Both the position numbers and the translations under genes were made by a program. The notes below the pieces were generated by a model, which saw only the letters and a program-made list of their open reading frames with translations, did no database searches and had not been told where the DNA came from. Shown here one piece after another: positions 36,652 to 46,628 of a DNA stretch of 64,000 nt; positions within the stretch are counted from its first letter, which is position 1, and each line of letters begins with the position of its first letter. This stretch comes from JALHVH01 sp963773685 (GTDB lineage Bacteria; Acidobacteriota; Aminicenantia; Aminicenantales; Saccharicenantaceae): assembly GCA_963773685.1 (NCBI GenBank), contig CAVZBY010000005.1, positions 186,001-250,000 of the forward strand, written 5' to 3'.

Positions 36652-37578
36652 ATGAATTTTGCAGATTATGACAAGTTCTTTAAAGACATTATTAAGCATA
36701 GGCACGGGAGAGACATCGATTTTTACCAAATAGAATCTAAGCTTGACCATCTTAGAATTGGCGAAGCTCTCAAGTATAAAGATCTTCTGACAATCGGTGA
36801 TGACCGCTGTTGGCCTTTCAGCGCATACTGGATGTGGCCGGCAGAGCATCAGATTGCAGCTCGATTGTCCGAAACTGCAGGCTGGCTGAGCCAGCTCCCA
36901 GATAAGGAAGAACGCATTATTGGAGACCTGGATGCCATCCTTAAGAACATTTCACTTGTATCCATAATTTTGAGGTTCGTTTATCCTCAGCACTACGCAA
37001 TTTATTCAAGGCCTCTCCTTAAGGCACTGCGGATAGAACGCGGCAGAGACGACACAGAGGAGTATCTGAACTATGTCCGTGTTATGCGAACATTGATGAG
37101 AAGCTACGGCGTAACAAGGGTCGCGGATGTTGATATCATCGTTTGGGCGACCACGAAGCTAAAAGGCAAGATCCAAAAAGGGCTAGTACAAATTCTTGCG
37201 TTGAATCTCCCTGAGTGTTTAACACCCGGAGAGGTGCTCGACTTCTATGCGCAGGATCCTCTCCGAATTGCTGAGCTTTATTATGCAAAGGATGATCATA
37301 AGACGGCAGGTTATTGGACAGCTATCGCATTCGAGCGAATCCTAAACGCTGAGTGTCCACCGCACATTGGACTAGAGGTCTCCACTAAGAAAGGACAGAT
37401 ACAGGCAAAAATCGAGTGGCTATGCTCCAATGGGGGGCTTGAGTCGGAATTTGGATTATTGGACGGGCTCAGGCGGCTTCGGAACAAGGCAATACACCCG
37501 CGAAATGGCTTTTCCCGGGAAGATGCGCGAATCTTTATTGAAGATACAAGGGAGCTGGTGGCCCGGTCGTCTTCTTGA
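36652..37578 (+). CDS. Hypothetical protein with C-terminal helical HEPN/DUF4145-like end
   Basis: About 308 residues are encoded from the ATG at 36652 (GAGGGAG site); upstream codons from 36580 are unlikely. The middle is rich in Trp, Tyr and Leu helices (WPFSAYWMWPAEHQIAARL). The C terminus AIAFERILNAECPP, then LLDGLRRLRNKAIHP, then DARIFIEDTRELV resembles the helical R-N-x-x-x-H pattern of HEPN-type or DUF4145 domains, which often act as RNases. I cannot assign the family with certainty. It precedes a PD-(D/E)XK-like gene in the same AT-rich patch. Confidence 0.55.
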   Translation: MNFADYDKFFKDIIKHRHGRDIDFYQIESKLDHLRIGEALKYKDLLTIGDDRCWPFSAYWMWPAEHQIAARLSETAGWLSQLPDKEERIIGDLDAILKNISLVSIILRFVYPQHYAIYSRPLLKALRIERGRDDTEEYLNYVRVMRTLMRSYGVTRVADVDIIVWATTKLKGKIQKGLVQILALNLPECLTPGEVLDFYAQDPLRIAELYYAKDDHKTAGYWTAIAFERILNAECPPHIGLEVSTKKGQIQAKIEWLCSNGGLESEFGLLDGLRRLRNKAIHPRNGFSREDARIFIEDTRELVARSSS

Positions 37579-37730
37579 GGATAGAGAGAGAACGAAAACC
37601 ATGAATATATGATCGGCCTTCTTGGTCAATAAGAAATAGCCTCTCACACATTCCCGGCGGTCTCTTCTGGAGTCTTTTGGTTGACTCTCACTGTCCCTGG
37701 AGTTATAAAGGGCTGTAAGGGGGCTCCGCA

Positions 37731-38798
37731 ATGAATAATGAAACACTCCTCGGCCATATTGCGGAAAGGTTTACCGGTCAGGTAGAGAACATTGCTACAG
37801 AAGCCCTGGCCTATATAGTAAACAAAGCTCCCGAAGCCAAAAATGCTCTTCTTAACTTCTTAAGGCAAGCGGGTATCTTATTAAATGAGAATCTAACGAT
37901 ACAGACTCAGAGGGCTGGCGAAGAAGAATCTATTCCGGATATTCAGGCAAAGGATAGCGAGGGGAAGATAGTTCTGATAATCGAATCGAAGTTCTGGGCA
38001 GGATTGACTGACTCTCAACCCAATAAATACTTGAAAACGCTTTCCAACGATAAACAAGCCATGCTAGTTTTCCTGGCACCATCGAGACGGCTGCCGACGC
38101 TCTGGGCAGAAATCTTAAGGCGATGCAAGCTGGCGGATTGCATTTTTTCTACCACGAAGCAGATTAATCCCGAATATTGGACAACAAAAGCGAAGGATAA
38201 TGTCTGGATAGGTATCTTAAGTTGGAGAGCCCTTCTTTTGTATATCTTGCGTTCTGTCGAGACCGAAGGCAATAACGACATTGCCGCTGATGTTAAGCAG
38301 CTTATTGGGCTTTGTGAGAAGCAAGACAAAGAGGCCTTTATCCCGTTGGCGGCAGAAGAGCTTAGTTCTAATCTGGGAAAGCGAATTGCCCAATTCAATC
38401 GCATTGTCAATTTGGTGACCGACAACCTGGTTGCGAGGAATATTGGCTCTGTCAAGGGACTTAAGGCAACTGCTGCCGAGAACTGGTATGGAAGATATAT
38501 GCGGATTCCCGGCTATGGATGCTTGATCCATTTTAACGCCTCTTATTGGGCAAAATGGCGCGAAACCCCCTTGTGGCTTAATGTTAAAGAGGAAACAAGC
38601 GAGGGATGGCAAGTGACATCCGGTCTTCGGAATGGCCTAGAAAGCCTGGCGCGAGAAGACCCCCCAAGGCTCCTTTTTGATAATGAAGACGATGATGTTC
38701 CCGTAATCCCGCTGTTTCTCCCCTTTAATACGGAGGAAAAGGAAGCCGTTGATAGTATTGCTGCGCAGATCATAGATGTCATGAGGCTCCTGAAATAG
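37731..38798 (+). CDS. PD-(D/E)XK nuclease-like protein
   Basis: The product has 355 residues. Residues 65-105 show the PD-(D/E)XK core: SIPDIQAKDSEGKIVLIIES followed by KFWAGL, that is a PD, a beta hairpin and an E-S-K. The following helix is LTDSQPNKYLKTL. The rest is helical and ends with a beta-rich part (WYGRYMRIPGYGCLIHF). Such nuclease domains occur in restriction, defence and mobile-element systems. The family has no name I can give. It lies between two unknown genes in an AT-rich island. Confidence 0.68.
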   Translation: MNNETLLGHIAERFTGQVENIATEALAYIVNKAPEAKNALLNFLRQAGILLNENLTIQTQRAGEEESIPDIQAKDSEGKIVLIIESKFWAGLTDSQPNKYLKTLSNDKQAMLVFLAPSRRLPTLWAEILRRCKLADCIFSTTKQINPEYWTTKAKDNVWIGILSWRALLLYILRSVETEGNNDIAADVKQLIGLCEKQDKEAFIPLAAEELSSNLGKRIAQFNRIVNLVTDNLVARNIGSVKGLKATAAENWYGRYMRIPGYGCLIHFNASYWAKWRETPLWLNVKEETSEGWQVTSGLRNGLESLAREDPPRLLFDNEDDDVPVIPLFLPFNTEEKEAVDSIAAQIIDVMRLLK

Positions 38799-38849
38799 GC
38801 AGCCCCGACCGGCTGACGATAAGCTATTGGCGTGGTGAGGAGGATAGAT

Positions 38850-39203
38850 ACTTTGCCCGAAACGGGAAATCGACGCGCCCCAGAAGAGGAAACTCCTACC
38901 CTTCCATTACCGGAAAACCTGAAGCAATTCATCGAAAGAACGCCTTGGACCTTCGCAAAAACCTACGCGAAGACCTGGCCGCACGAATACATCGTTCAGG
39001 AAAAGGTTGATGGCGAATTGTTCCTCCAGTTGGCATGCTTTATTGATGCGAACGGCTATCCTTCTCATTTCTACAAGATGACCCAGAAGTATTATGACTA
39101 TAACGGCCGCACTTACTGGCATATGGGAAACATCATCAATAGGTGCGATGAGAGCGAAACGTACCACAGACGAGAGAAAGACGGTAAGCTGCCGACTTTC
39201 TGA
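38850..39203 (+). CDS. Conserved hypothetical protein (WTFAKT family)
   Basis: About 117 residues are encoded. A GAGGAGG site lies 9 bp before a TTG at 38850, which I take as the start; a GTG at 38832 is the alternative. Characteristic segments are TPWTFAKTYAKTWPHEYIVQ, FYKMTQKYYDYNGRTYWHMG and NIINRC followed by ETYHRR and GKLP. I recognise this as a recurring unnamed family of about 130 residues with a conserved W-T-F-A-K-T and N-R-C. Its function is unknown. It probably belongs to the preceding nuclease-like gene cluster. Confidence 0.6.
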   Translation, partial: TLPETGNRRAPEEETPTLPLPENLKQFIERTPWTFAKTYAKTWPHEYIVQEKVDGELFLQLACFIDANGYPSHFYKMTQKYYDYNGRTYWHMGNIINRCDESETYHRREKDGKLPTF

Positions 39204-39434
39204 AAACCCGCAGGTCATGTAATCGAATCCCCCCCGCAATATCCTCAAATAATTCTTATCCTGAGTAACGACGAATCGGACGCCGGGCCAAGAACACAAT
39301 TTTAGAATTGTATCCCTCGCCCCTGCTTTACTTCCTTGTCCAGCCCTGTTGTACGAGCCTGACGGATGGCTTAGAATCGCATCGAGCCCGCTTCGAGAAC
39401 TGGGATAGACGCTTTATGGACATGGAGGCCCCGT

Positions 39435-42288
39435 ATGAGACATCAGGACGGCTTGGTCAAGGTGAGAGTTATTCTGGTTTCGGTCTCGTTGATCATGGCC
39501 TCCGTCTGTCCGGCACTCTGTGCCTCAGCCGAGCCGCAGAATGAGCCTCCGGCAAATACGATCGTCCTCCGCGACGGCTGGCGTCTCCAGACGTTCGGTC
39601 CTAGCCGGGGAAAACGGCGAGCCGATCTCCCGTCCCGATTTCAAGACTGAAGGCTGGTACACGGCGTCGGTTCCCACGACCGTCCTCAACGCCCTCGTCC
39701 GCAACTCCATCTATCCCGACCCATACGTCGGCATGAACAACATGCGCATCCCCGATGCCTCGGACGAGTTCAACCGCATATACGGCCTGGCGAAGTTCAG
39801 CCATCTTCCCGGCGGCCGGAATCCCTGGTCCGATCCCTGGTGGTTCAGGACATCGTTCCAAGTGCCCGAGGATTTCCGCGACAGGAAGGTTTGGCTGACC
39901 TTCGAGGGCATCAACTACCGGGCCGAGATCTGGATGAACGGCCGGAAGATCGCCGGCTCGAACGAGGTCGTCGGCATGTTCGGCAGATGGACGTTCGACG
40001 TCACCGGGATCGCCTCGCCCGGCGGCGAAAATATCCTGGCCGTAAAGGTCTTCCCGCTCGACTTCCCCGGGTTGCCCGGCGAGCCCCAGATCAAGGCCTT
40101 TGGACCCTTCGGCCTGAACGGCGGCCCGACGGGCGATATCGGAAAGAACGTGACAATGCATTGCTCGGTGGGCTGGGACTGGATGCCGGAGATCCATGAC
40201 CGGAACATGGGCATCTGGCAGGACGTCGAGGTCTCGGCGACCGGGCCCGTCGATATCCGCGACCCCCAGGTCGTCACGGACCTGCCCCTGCCCGACGTTT
40301 CGACGGCCGACATCATCGTCAGAGCCGACGTCTGCAACGTCTCCGATGCGCCCCAGGAAGGAACGCTAATCATCCGCGTCTTCCCGCCCGCCGGCGGCGG
40401 CAAGGAGATCGCCGTCATCACGCGAAAAGTCTCTCTCGCCGCACGCGCGACGTCGAACATCCAATTCGCTCCCCAAACCGAGCCGGAGCTGAAGATCAAG
40501 GGCCCCGACCTCTGGTGGCCCAACGGCCTCGGCCGGCCGGCGCTTTATCGACTGGAGCTCGAATTCGAGATCGACGGGCGCGTCTCCGCATCGGAGCGGA
40601 TCCCCTTCGGCATCCGCGAGTTCTCGAGCCGGGCGGAGACCGTCGACGGCTGGGCCCGCCGCGAGTTCTTCGTCAACGGCGTCCGAATCCCCGTTCGCGG
40701 CGCCGCCTGGGTGCCGGACATGATGCTCAACCACTCCCCGGAGCGCCTGCGCAGGGAGCTTTCCCTCTGGAAGGAAGCCCATCTCAACCTCGTCCGCATC
40801 TGGGGCGGAGGGACGACGCCGCGCGGGGAGTTCTTCGACCTCTGCGACGAGCTCGGGCTCCTCGTCTGGCACGACTTCTGGATTACGGGCGATTGCCAGG
40901 GAACCTGGGACAAGGGAAGTGCGGATTACCCCTACGACGCCGGGGCGTTTCTCGCGAACGCCGCCGCCCAAGTGAAGAAGCTCAGGAACCATCCGTCGCT
41001 CCTCGTCTGGACGGCGGGAAACGAGGGATATCCGCGGGAGGAGATCTACCGCCCGCTCCGCGACGACATCGTGGCCGGGCTCGATGGAACCCGTCCCTTC
41101 ATCCCTTCCTCGGGCTACCGCGAGCCGCCGAAGGGCTGGGGGCTTTCCTGGCCCGATAACGGGCCCGCCGGCACCTACTCGGGAGGACCGTACTACTGGG
41201 TGGATCCGGGGCAATACGCCCGTCTCGTGGCCGGCGGAAAGGACTGGCTGTTCAAGAACGAGGCCGGGATCCCGTCCGTGCCCCTCCTCGAAAGCCTGGG
41301 CGAGTTCCTTCCCCCCGAACCGGACCCGGCCGTGAAATTCCCGCTCAACGATGTCTGGGGTTATCACGACGCCTGTGAGGACAACGGTAAATATAGTCTC
41401 TACGACCAGGCGATCCGCGAGCGTTACGGAGAGCCCTCGAACCTGGCCGACTACGCCCGCAAGGCCCAGCTCGTCAACGCCGAAAGCTACCGGGCGCTTT
41501 TCGAGGCCGTGAATCAGGCGGGATTGAAGACCTCCGGGGTTATGCTCTGGAAAGGGAACCCCGCCTGGCCGAGCGTGAGCTGGCAGATCTACGACTGGTA
41601 CCTGCGGCCCCACGCCGGCTATTATTTCATCAAGAAGGCCTGCGAGCCTCTTCACATCCAGCTCGATCCTTCGAATGGGAGCGCCTGGGTCGTCAACGCG
41701 ACGCGCGAAGACCGGAGAAACCTCGAAGCCCGGATCCGGATCTATGACCCGGCGTTCAAGCTGACGCGGGAGTCATCGGCGACGATCGACGTCCCCGCGG
41801 GTTCCGTGCGGGAGGTCCCGGCCGCTTCCGCTCGGGAGGATGCCCGGTCCGCGCCCGACAGCCCATCCGCCGGCCTGCTCCCGCCCGGAGGCACCGGATT
41901 CGCGGCTCTGCGGCTCTTCGAAAAAGGGAAGCTCGTCTCGGACAACTTCTACTGGCTGTCGCCGGACGGCCGCTTCGGCTTCCTCGCCTCCCTTCCTCCG
42001 GCCGGCCTCGAAATCTCGGCGAAGCGCGGACTCGTCGAAGGCCGACAAGGAGTCCGGGTCCGGCTGAAAAACGGCGGGAAAGCCCCCGCATTCTTCGTTC
42101 ACCTGCGGGTCTCGAGGGGCGGCAAGGAGATCCTACCGAGCTTCTGGAGCGACGACTTCCTGACCCTCCTGCCAGGCGAGTCGCGGGAAATCACCTGGAG
42201 ATCCATCGAAGAGACCCCGACCAAGGAACCGCTGAGGGTCGAGGTCGAAGGCTGGAATGTCCCTGCCCAAGCCGCGTCTACTTTATAG
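39435..42288 (+). pseudogene. Secreted glycoside hydrolase family 2, frameshifted near the N terminus
   Basis: The ATG at 39435 (GGAGG upstream) opens a signal peptide (VRVILVSVSLIMASVCPALC) and reads NTIVLRDGWRLQT. One extra T at about 39591-39592 then shifts the frame, and the protein continues SVLAGENGEPISRPDFKTEGW to 42288. The corrected 950 residues follow the exo-beta-glucosaminidase/beta-mannosidase branch of GH2. An N-terminal sugar-binding domain (WFRTSFQVPEDF; GINYRAEIWMNG) precedes a TIM barrel. The acid/base is Glu in VWTAGNEGYP and the nucleophile candidate is Glu in FKNEAG. C-terminal beta domains follow. If the shift is an artefact, the enzyme should be active on beta-linked glucosamine or mannose. 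Confidence 0.82.
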
Positions 42289-42299
42289 GAGGAATCGAA

Positions 42300-42839
42300 A
42301 TGTCCGAATTTTATCCTTTTATTATTCCTGATGAAGCGAATTATCGGGAGAAGCTCACTGGTGTGCTTGCTTATTTAAGAACCCTAATAGCGCTGGTCAT
42401 CCAGGAAGATCGGGGAGAAAGCTCCATAGGGCGCATATCGGTTGGCCCGGATTGGGCTCGTTTCGTCGATAAGGAGGTCCTTCTGGGTATCAAGGATGCT
42501 TGGCCTGACATTAAGATACGCCTTGATAAGGCTGAAGCGCGAGTCCATGAGCTTACTTATGAGGATGCACAACGGCATGGCTTGGACGGCCCTGAACTCA
42601 AAATGAAACTGTTGCCACTTCTCTGGGCCTCTAAGGAATTGTCTAAGATACCTGGTAACAAAGAAGCGGAGCAAATCAGTTATCGAAAAGAAAAAAGGGT
42701 GATAGGGGTACTTAAAAAGAATTTTGATATTATAGAAACAATCGTAGGCAGTATCCTTGAAGCTACCAAAGCTGGTACGGCTTTAAAAGAGATCGTTAAA
42801 GTATTCTCGAATTGCTTTAAGGACTTTAATAAGAAATAA
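42300..42839 (+). CDS. Hypothetical protein, AT-rich
   Basis: The product has 179 residues with an AGGAGG site, 11 bp after the stop of the glycoside hydrolase. It is strongly helical and charged (REKLTGVLAYLRTLIALVIQ; ELKMKLLPLLWASKELSKI; LEATKAGTALKEIVKVFSN). No domain is recognised. Its base composition is unlike the hydrolase and like the next gene, so it probably belongs to an inserted segment beginning close to 42,290. Confidence 0.55.
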   Translation: MSEFYPFIIPDEANYREKLTGVLAYLRTLIALVIQEDRGESSIGRISVGPDWARFVDKEVLLGIKDAWPDIKIRLDKAEARVHELTYEDAQRHGLDGPELKMKLLPLLWASKELSKIPGNKEAEQISYRKEKRVIGVLKKNFDIIETIVGSILEATKAGTALKEIVKVFSNCFKDFNKK

Positions 42840-42946
42840 TTAATGGCAATATTGATAGCTCTTAAGTCGATAACTTCAGTAGACAGGGCCTGAGAAACTC
42901 CGGGGAAAGTCTGAATATACCTGGGCTCAGAATCGAGGAGGTGAAT

Positions 42947-43915
42947 ATGGCTAACCTAAATCTGCACGGGAAGCAGATCGACAGCGTTTTTGAGCTTCTT
43001 GGCAAGAATGAGAATGATATCACCTATAGCATCGGCTGGGCGCTGGCTAACAGCCGCGCGTTTTTAAGCGTTCTGCTTGATAAGCTCGTCCCTGAAGCGG
43101 CCGCTTCCGAGGAAGATGTTATCCAGCTTCAAGAATATAAGAGAGAAAGCGGCATCACGGACATTGAAATTAGAGGAAAGGGTTATCACATAATTATTGA
43201 AGCTAAGCGAGGGTGGAGTCTTCCTGGCGAGGGGCAGCTTCGTCAATATGCGAAAAGGCTAAAGTCCGATAAGGATAAACGGAACTCCGTTGTAGTGATG
43301 TCTGAGTGTTCACATGAATATGCCGGGTCAATTCTGCCGGAGAACATTTTAGGTGTTCCTATTAAGTTCCTAAGTTGGAAAGATATAGATCGATTAGTAG
43401 ATAATATAGGGAAAGCCCCTCATTCCGAGAAGTCCATTTTAAGGCAATTGCGGCTTTATTTGATGAGGATAGTAAATATGCAAAATCAACTTTCGAACAT
43501 GGTTTATGTAGTCTCTCTTGGCTCCGGGACGCCCGAAAAAAGCACTATCTCCTGGATTGATATAGTCGAGAAGAAGCGTAAGTACTTTCATCCAATTGCG
43601 AAAGGATGGCCGTCCAATCCCCCTAATTATATGGGCTTTCGTTACGGCGGAAAGCTGCAAAGGATCCATCATATTGATTCTTGGCGGCGGGTTGATGACC
43701 TGCATTTAGTGATGAAGGAGCTTGCCGCTAATCATTGGCAGGGAGCATTTTTTTATTACTCTTTAGGGCCAGCGATTATCCCGAGCAAAGTGATCAAGAA
43801 CGGCGATGTTTATCCCAGTGGGCGTGTTTGGGCTATGCTTGATCTCCTTTTGACCGGCCCTACGGTTTCAGATGCTCTCGCTAAAACAAAAGCACGTCTA
43901 GACAGATATCAATAA
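42947..43915 (+). CDS. PD-(D/E)XK nuclease-like protein, second copy type
   Basis: The product has 322 residues from the ATG at 42947 (GAGGAGG 6 bp upstream). The nuclease core is at about 68-105: GITDIEIRGKGYHIIIEAKR provides Asp, then E-x-K, followed by a GEGQLRQYAKRL helix with a Gln that is typical of motif IV. After residue 190 a beta-rich region begins (NMVYVVSLGSGTPEKSTISW). It is not a close copy of the protein at 37731 but has the same general plan, with a nuclease half first and an unknown recognition half after. No methylase is present, so a classical restriction system is unlikely. Confidence 0.66.
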   Translation: MANLNLHGKQIDSVFELLGKNENDITYSIGWALANSRAFLSVLLDKLVPEAAASEEDVIQLQEYKRESGITDIEIRGKGYHIIIEAKRGWSLPGEGQLRQYAKRLKSDKDKRNSVVVMSECSHEYAGSILPENILGVPIKFLSWKDIDRLVDNIGKAPHSEKSILRQLRLYLMRIVNMQNQLSNMVYVVSLGSGTPEKSTISWIDIVEKKRKYFHPIAKGWPSNPPNYMGFRYGGKLQRIHHIDSWRRVDDLHLVMKELAANHWQGAFFYYSLGPAIIPSKVIKNGDVYPSGRVWAMLDLLLTGPTVSDALAKTKARLDRYQ

Positions 43916-44007
43916 AGCGGCACCCGTCCTTCATCACGCGGCTTCTGGCTAAAACCCACAACGAGACGACGGTCTTGGCGGGCAGATTAAGTCAAGGTTT
44001 TCTCGAC

Positions 44008-44470
44008 CTACTTCGGCATTATCATTGAGAGGTGTGTGGCCACACACTGCCACCGGCCCGCGTTCTTGATCAACACGTCTGTGCATTGATACTGGCCGCT
44101 GATATCTTGTCCCTGGAAGGTCTGCTTGGCGGTCATGCGGCCGGTCACCACCGCCGTATCTCCATAGATCCGGGCCTTCATGCCGTCGAGCACAAAGGAT
44201 ATTAACCGCTCCCTCCCCGGACTTCAGGCCTCCAAGAAACTGGGCCTTGGTCCAGACGTTGCCCACAGGGTCTGTCACCAACCAGTCCTCCACGAGGAAC
44301 CGGTCAATGAAATCCATGTCGCCCTTGACCTCGGCATTCATCCAGTCCTCAAAAAGGTCCAGCAGTTCCTGTTCCGTAGTCCCTGTTTTCGTTTGGGCTG
44401 GGGTCTGTGACCGGGAGCCTAGGGCGAAAACCAGGACGGCCAGGCTGACGGCGATCATTATGCGTTTCAT
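44008..44470 (-). pseudogene. NTF2-like (DUF4440) secreted protein, frameshifted
   Basis: The ATG at 44470 has AAGGAG 7 bp upstream and starts a signal peptide (MKRIMIAVSLAVLVFALGSR). The NTF2-like sequence EQELLDLFEDWMNAEVKGDMD to LKSGEGAVN runs in one frame. The conserved remainder, SFVLDGMKARIYGDTAVVTG to GRWQCVATHLSMIMPK, continues in the +1 frame to 44008. One extra base at about 44190-44195 explains the shift. The corrected length is 153 residues, normal for the family. It diverges from the sigma-54 activator gene. Confidence 0.75.
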
Positions 44471-44566
44471 CGTTCTCTCCTTCATGATGATGGTCATTTT
44501 GCGTTTCAATTGAAGTTACGTATCCCGCTGAGTTTTTGTTCCCCTGTTTGAAGGCCGATACCGCCC

Positions 44567-44595
44567 TTGACACCCGATTTTCTCGCCCATATACT
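44567..44595 (+). promoter_or_regulatory. Near-consensus sigma-70 promoter
   Basis: TTGACA (44567-44572) and TATACT (44590-44595) have a 17-bp spacer. The -35 box coincides with a TTG that could otherwise be read as a start codon for the following gene, which excludes that start. Confidence 0.75.
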
Positions 44596-44656
44596 CCCGG
44601 TCAGAAGGCAGGGGTCTTATCCCTCGAAGACACAGCACAGTCCCCTGGCAGATGAT

Positions 44657-46018
44657 ATGAAAGCCGATCCCCTGTCATTCCAAGGTGAGCCGCTCTTCAA
44701 GGCCGTGCTGAACACCGTCAGCGATGCCATCACGGTGATCGACAGGGACCTGAAGGTCATCTTCCAGAACGAGCCGGTCCGGAAGCTCTACGGAGAAAAG
44801 GTCGGCGAGACGTGCTACGAGGCCTATCGCGGGCGCAAGGAGCCCTGCGAAAACTGCATGATCCTGGATGTCCTGAAGGACGGGAAGCCCAGGAAAGCCC
44901 TCCGGGACATCAAGCTTCCGAACGGGAACATCCTCTGGATGGAGGTCTTCGCGGGACCTTACAGGGATTCCGAGGGCACGATCATCGGCGCCGTGGAAGT
45001 CCACCGCAACGTGACGGAACAGATGCGGCTCTCGGAGACCTGCATGACGCTCCGCCGGGAGATCGAACGCCAGGCCCAGTTCCACAACATCATCACCCAG
45101 TCCAAACGGATGAAAGCGATCTTCCGCCTCATCGAAAGGGTGGCCTCGACGACGAGCTCGGTCCTGATCTCCGGGGAATCCGGGACGGGAAAGGAGCTCA
45201 TCGCCCGGGCCATCGTCTTCAATTCGGACCGGAAAGACAAGCCCTACGTGGCGCTCAATTGCGGCGCGATCCCGGAGAACCTGATCGAATCGGAGCTGTT
45301 CGGCCACGTCCGGGGGGCCTTCACCGGGGCCGTCAGGGACCATCAAGGCTTCCTCGAGGCGGCCGACGGCGGCACGCTCTTTCTGGACGAGGTCGGAGAG
45401 ATCCCCCCTGCGGCGCAGGTCAAACTGCTTCGCTTCCTCCAGGAAGGGGAAAGCCGCCGGGTGGGGGACACCAAGGTCCGGAAGTTCGATGTCCGGATCA
45501 TCGCGGCCACGAACAAGGATCTCGAAGAGGCCGTCCGGGACGGATCGTTCCGCGAAGACCTTTTCTTCCGCCTGAACGTCATCCCCATCTTCCTGCCTCC
45601 GCTCCGCGAAAGGAAGGAGGACATCCCGCCGCTCGCCGCCCACCTTCTCCAGCGTCTCTGCGACGCGCATTCCCGAAACGTCACCGGGCTCTCGCCGGAA
45701 GCCCTGAGGGCGCTCATGAATTACGGCTGGCCGGGAAACGTGAGAGAGCTGGAGAACGTGATCGAATACGCCCTGCACCTCACCGACGAGGGAAATCCCA
45801 TCCGCCCCGAACAGCTTCCTCCTCATCTCGTCGCCGGAGCCGGTGCCCAGGGAAGCCCCCGCGATTGCGTCTCCATCGAGGAATACACCCGACAGTCCAT
45901 CCTCGCCCTGCAGAAGGACCATTCCGAAGAGCAGATCGCCGAGATCCTGGGGATCAGCCGGAAGAACCTCTGGGAGAAACGGAAGCGCTGGAATCTCCAG
46001 AAGCCGGGAAAGAATTAG
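44657..46018 (+). CDS. PAS-domain sigma-54-dependent response activator
   Basis: The product has 453 residues from the ATG at 44657. Residues 10-125 form a PAS domain (VLNTVSDAITVIDRDLKVIF) with an unusual cysteine pair in CYEAYRGRKEPCENC, which suggests redox or metal sensing. The AAA+ domain has Walker A GESGTGKE, the sigma-54 contact loop GAFTGA, and Walker B GGTLFLDEVGE. The C terminus (EEQIAEILGISRKNLWEKRKRW) is a Fis-type helix-turn-helix. It activates RpoN promoters, probably of nearby genes, though no -24/-12 site was pinned down here. A small membrane protein follows. Confidence 0.9.
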   Translation: MKADPLSFQGEPLFKAVLNTVSDAITVIDRDLKVIFQNEPVRKLYGEKVGETCYEAYRGRKEPCENCMILDVLKDGKPRKALRDIKLPNGNILWMEVFAGPYRDSEGTIIGAVEVHRNVTEQMRLSETCMTLRREIERQAQFHNIITQSKRMKAIFRLIERVASTTSSVLISGESGTGKELIARAIVFNSDRKDKPYVALNCGAIPENLIESELFGHVRGAFTGAVRDHQGFLEAADGGTLFLDEVGEIPPAAQVKLLRFLQEGESRRVGDTKVRKFDVRIIAATNKDLEEAVRDGSFREDLFFRLNVIPIFLPPLRERKEDIPPLAAHLLQRLCDAHSRNVTGLSPEALRALMNYGWPGNVRELENVIEYALHLTDEGNPIRPEQLPPHLVAGAGAQGSPRDCVSIEEYTRQSILALQKDHSEEQIAEILGISRKNLWEKRKRWNLQKPGKN

Positions 46019-46095
46019 TCTTCGGCGTGTCCAGCTTGAGCCCGATCAAGCAGATGGCCGAAATCGGGGAAGCCCGGAAGGGCCCTGGGGGGGAA

Positions 46096-46389
46096 ATGAT
46101 GCCCAAAACAAGACTCGGAAAATGGGCCGGCGTATTTATGGCCTTGTTTCTCGTGTTTTTGATCGCGCTTATCCTCGAGGGGCGTCTTCTGGGCAGCCCG
46201 CCTGGGAGCCTCCCCATGCGCATTACGGGAACATGTATGATGATTGCTGCGTTAGCAACTTTCATCAGCGGAGCCGTTAGCCTCATCAAGTTCAAGGATC
46301 GTTCATTCGTTGTGATAATGGCTACTATCCTTGGGTTCATTGCTGCTCTCATGACCATCATGGAGGTCGTGGAACTGGTTAGCCACTAA
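46096..46389 (+). CDS. Small membrane protein, three helices
   Basis: The product has 97 residues with a G-rich ribosome site. Hydrophobic segments lie at about 11-28, 42-64 and 70-94 (WAGVFMALFLVFLIALIL; MMIAALATFISGAV; FVVIMATILGFIAALMTIM). No family is recognised. It starts 78 bp after the sigma-54 activator and may be co-transcribed. An upstream in-frame ATG at 46054 would add a hydrophilic leader. Confidence 0.55.
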   Translation: MMPKTRLGKWAGVFMALFLVFLIALILEGRLLGSPPGSLPMRITGTCMMIAALATFISGAVSLIKFKDRSFVVIMATILGFIAALMTIMEVVELVSH

Positions 46390-46485
46390 ACGCCGGCAGT
46401 CCCAGGGCGAGATCGTTACCAAAGGTAATATCCGAAGCTCGGCCCATTACTTCCGGTAACCTCGGCTGCGCCTTCTCCTCCTTCC

Positions 46486-46513
46486 CTGAATTCGCGTCGC
46501 GCGACCTTATAAT
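46486..46513 (+). promoter_or_regulatory. Possible promoter of the 46.6-50.2 kb operon
   Basis: A perfect TATAAT at 46508-46513 has a weak CTGAAT 16 bp upstream. It is followed about 115 bp later by the first gene of a rightward run. Confidence 0.35.
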
Positions 46514-46628
46514 CTTTGATATCAATCGGTTATCCAGCGGTTTCCCTTTCGGCCGTCCCGCATCTCCTCCTTGGCACGCTTTCCGCAAAAGAGATAGGCG
46601 AAGTCCGATGAAAAAGAGAAGGCAAGGC

